5,866 bases of DNA from an uncultured Collinsella sp. (GTDB lineage Bacteria > Actinomycetota > Coriobacteriia > Coriobacteriales > Coriobacteriaceae), in contig USEF01000108.1 in assembly GCA_900553475.1 (NCBI GenBank), forward strand, positions 1 to 5,866, written 5' to 3'. The position numbers and the translations under genes are program-made. This document shows, one piece after another, positions 4,470 through 5,866 of the stretch (its first letter is position 1; each line of letters opens with the position of its first letter). The notes beneath the pieces were generated by a model. The model did not search any database and was not told where the DNA came from. It was given only the letters and a program-made list of their open reading frames with translations.

Positions 4470-5804
4470 ATGAATGCGGGAGTTGTTTCACTCCTTTGGG
4501 TGCTGGTGGGCGTAGTCCTGCTGGTCGCCATGATCGTTAAGTTTAAAATCAACAGCATCATTGCGCTTATTCTTTCCGCCATTTTTATCGCCCTTGCCGA
4601 CGGCATCTCTGTGGGCGACCTTGTCACCACCATGGAAGATGGACTGGGCGGAACGCTTAAGTCGCTTGCGCTGATCATTATCTTTGGCGCAGCCATCGGA
4701 AAACTGATGACCGATTCGGGTGCCTCGCAGCAGATTGCCGACACTATCGTTGACAAGCTCGGTATTAAGCTGCTGCCTGTTGCGCTTCTGATCATCGGCG
4801 TTATCTTTGGTATGAGCATGTTCTACGAGGTGGCGTTCCTTATCGTTACGCCGCTCGTTATCAGCATCGCCAAAGAGGCCGACATCCCCTATATGCGCCT
4901 GATTATCCCGGCTGTTTCTGGTACCACGATGGGCCATTCTCTTTTTCCGCCGCAGCCTGGTCCTATGGCGCTGGTGAGTGCCTTTGGTGCCGAGGTTCCG
5001 CCGGTCTACATCTTTGGTCTGATCGTCACGATTCCGACACTTATCTGCTCTGGTCTTTTGCTGTGCCATTTCATCCCCGGTCTCGATGACATGCCGCTTG
5101 GCAATGTTATGAAGCCGGCGGAGCGCAGGCCCGCGGACGAGCTTCCGCCGTTCTGGCTTTCCATTCTGGTGCCGCTGTTCCCGGCAATCATCATGATTGG
5201 GGCTTCGATTATCAAGAACACGGTGGGCGAGGGTTGCTTTGCATACGATCTTGCCAGCTGCATCGGTAGCGCAGATATCACTATGCTCATCACGATGATT
5301 CTTGCCATGGTTGCGTATGGTTATACGCGCGGCATGGATGGCGGAGAGATCTCTAGCTCTATGTCCGATGCTATCAAGGGCGTCGCGAACGTGCTGCTCG
5401 TTATCGGTGCCGGCGGCATCATGAAGCAGGTCATCATTACTTCTGGCGTTGGCGCGACGCTTGCCGACATGGTGAGCCTCATGCCGGTGTCGCCGCTGAT
5501 TTTGGCTTGGGTGATCACGGTGGTCCTGCGCCTGCTCACCGGCCAGGGTACCGTCTCGGCCATCACCGCCGCCGGCGTCGTGGCACCTATGGTTACGCAG
5601 TTTGGCATCAACCCGGTGCTTGCAGTACTGGTCTGCGCCTGCGCATCCAATACCATCACGCCTATGTATGACGGCGGCTACCTGCTGTTCCAGCAGTCGT
5701 TTGGCCTGTCGATGAAGGATACCTATAAGACATGGGGCCTGTTGGAGCTCGTCAACTCCGTTGTCGGCCTCATCATGGTTCTAATCCTGAGCCTGTTTAT
5801 CTAG
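4470..5804 (+). CDS. GntP-family organic-acid/H+ symporter (gluconate-permease type)
   Basis: Cytoplasmic-membrane permease of 444 aa, the normal GntP-family length, expected to import gluconate or a related sugar acid with protons; family members also carry ketogluconate, fructuronate, glycerate or D-serine. About a dozen hydrophobic spans cover the protein from residue 5 to the C-terminus. Family motifs: FGAAIGKLMTDSG (72-84), MFYEVAF (117-123), HSLFPPQPGP (156-165), GAGGIMKQV (313-321), SPLILAWVITVVLRLLTGQGTVSAITAAG (341-369, given by end points SPL and AAG). Compared with classical members, TGSATVA is TGQGTVS and the C-terminal NDSGFW is replaced by YDGGYL (400-405), which hints at a divergent subfamily and a possibly different substrate. 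The start is the ATG with AAAAGGAG seven bases upstream; an upstream TTG at 4437 has no such site. Probably the second gene of an operon with the HIT gene, under the LacI-type operators. Confidence 0.93.
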   Translation: MNAGVVSLLWVLVGVVLLVAMIVKFKINSIIALILSAIFIALADGISVGDLVTTMEDGLGGTLKSLALIIIFGAAIGKLMTDSGASQQIADTIVDKLGIKLLPVALLIIGVIFGMSMFYEVAFLIVTPLVISIAKEADIPYMRLIIPAVSGTTMGHSLFPPQPGPMALVSAFGAEVPPVYIFGLIVTIPTLICSGLLLCHFIPGLDDMPLGNVMKPAERRPADELPPFWLSILVPLFPAIIMIGASIIKNTVGEGCFAYDLASCIGSADITMLITMILAMVAYGYTRGMDGGEISSSMSDAIKGVANVLLVIGAGGIMKQVIITSGVGATLADMVSLMPVSPLILAWVITVVLRLLTGQGTVSAITAAGVVAPMVTQFGINPVLAVLVCACASNTITPMYDGGYLLFQQSFGLSMKDTYKTWGLLELVNSVVGLIMVLILSLFI

Positions 5805-5866
5805 GCGAGAAACGCATAAGACAAGCGTGTCTCACCGCAAGCCCGCGGACAGTTGCCTATCAAACT
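5805..5866 (+). other. Tail after the permease gene: weak inverted repeat, otherwise nothing recognised
   Basis: GAGAAACGC (5807-5815) and GCGTGTCTC (5825-5833) pair with one mismatch over a 9-nt loop. No T-run follows within the window. It could be a poor terminator or a chance stem; no gene or other element is visible before the window ends. Confidence 0.3.

Noticed and set aside
4488..5069. 193-aa open frame opposite the permease gene
   Set aside because: Highly charged, low-complexity translation typical of the antisense of hydrophobic codons.

Overview
The window looks like a moderately GC-rich bacterial chromosome segment. Codon choice (G/C-rich third positions, preferred gcc/ctg/atc codons in the best genes) and the gene families fit an intestinal actinobacterium of the Collinsella/Coriobacteriia type. 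That placement is an inference from style; there is no rRNA or marker gene here to prove it.

Layout, left to right. (1) The 3' three quarters of an IlvD/Edd-family dehydratase gene runs off the left edge (+ strand). It ends in a very strong intrinsic terminator with a 16-bp perfect stem. (2) A convergent, AT-richer gap (about 1425-1592) holds four related ACGAAA...TTTCGT-type palindromes and three CGTACG motifs. (3) On the - strand lies an Orc1/Cdc6-like AAA+ ATPase with a C-terminal winged-helix-like region. Just upstream of its ribosome binding site are seven back-to-back 10-bp TATA-containing repeats. (4) Also on the - strand, upstream of the ATPase, is a YczE/YitT-like integral membrane protein. 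(5) A control region of about 490 bp without a convincing gene (3479-3968) separates this gene from the divergent + strand genes. It contains two copies of one LacI-type palindrome 125 bp apart, a separate GTGAACGTTCAC palindrome, a perfect 18-bp inverted repeat, a terminator-like hairpin in the membrane gene's leader, and two hairpins just before the next gene. (6) On the + strand a HIT-family nucleotide hydrolase is followed after 66 nt by a GntP-family organic-acid permease, probably one operon. The right edge is a short non-coding tail.

How the parts may work together: the GntP permease (gluconate or related sugar acids) and the IlvD/Edd dehydratase (a superfamily that includes sugar-acid dehydratases) could belong to one sugar-acid pathway, though they are separate transcription units. 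The twin LacI-type operators suggest that a LacI/GalR-family repressor, not encoded in this window, controls both sides of the divergent region, possibly by DNA looping. The AAA+ ATPase has no visible functional link to the rest. The most unusual items are the 10-bp repeat array before the ATPase gene, the palindrome array behind it, and the densely structured divergent control region. No CRISPR, insertion sequence, tRNA or rRNA was seen.
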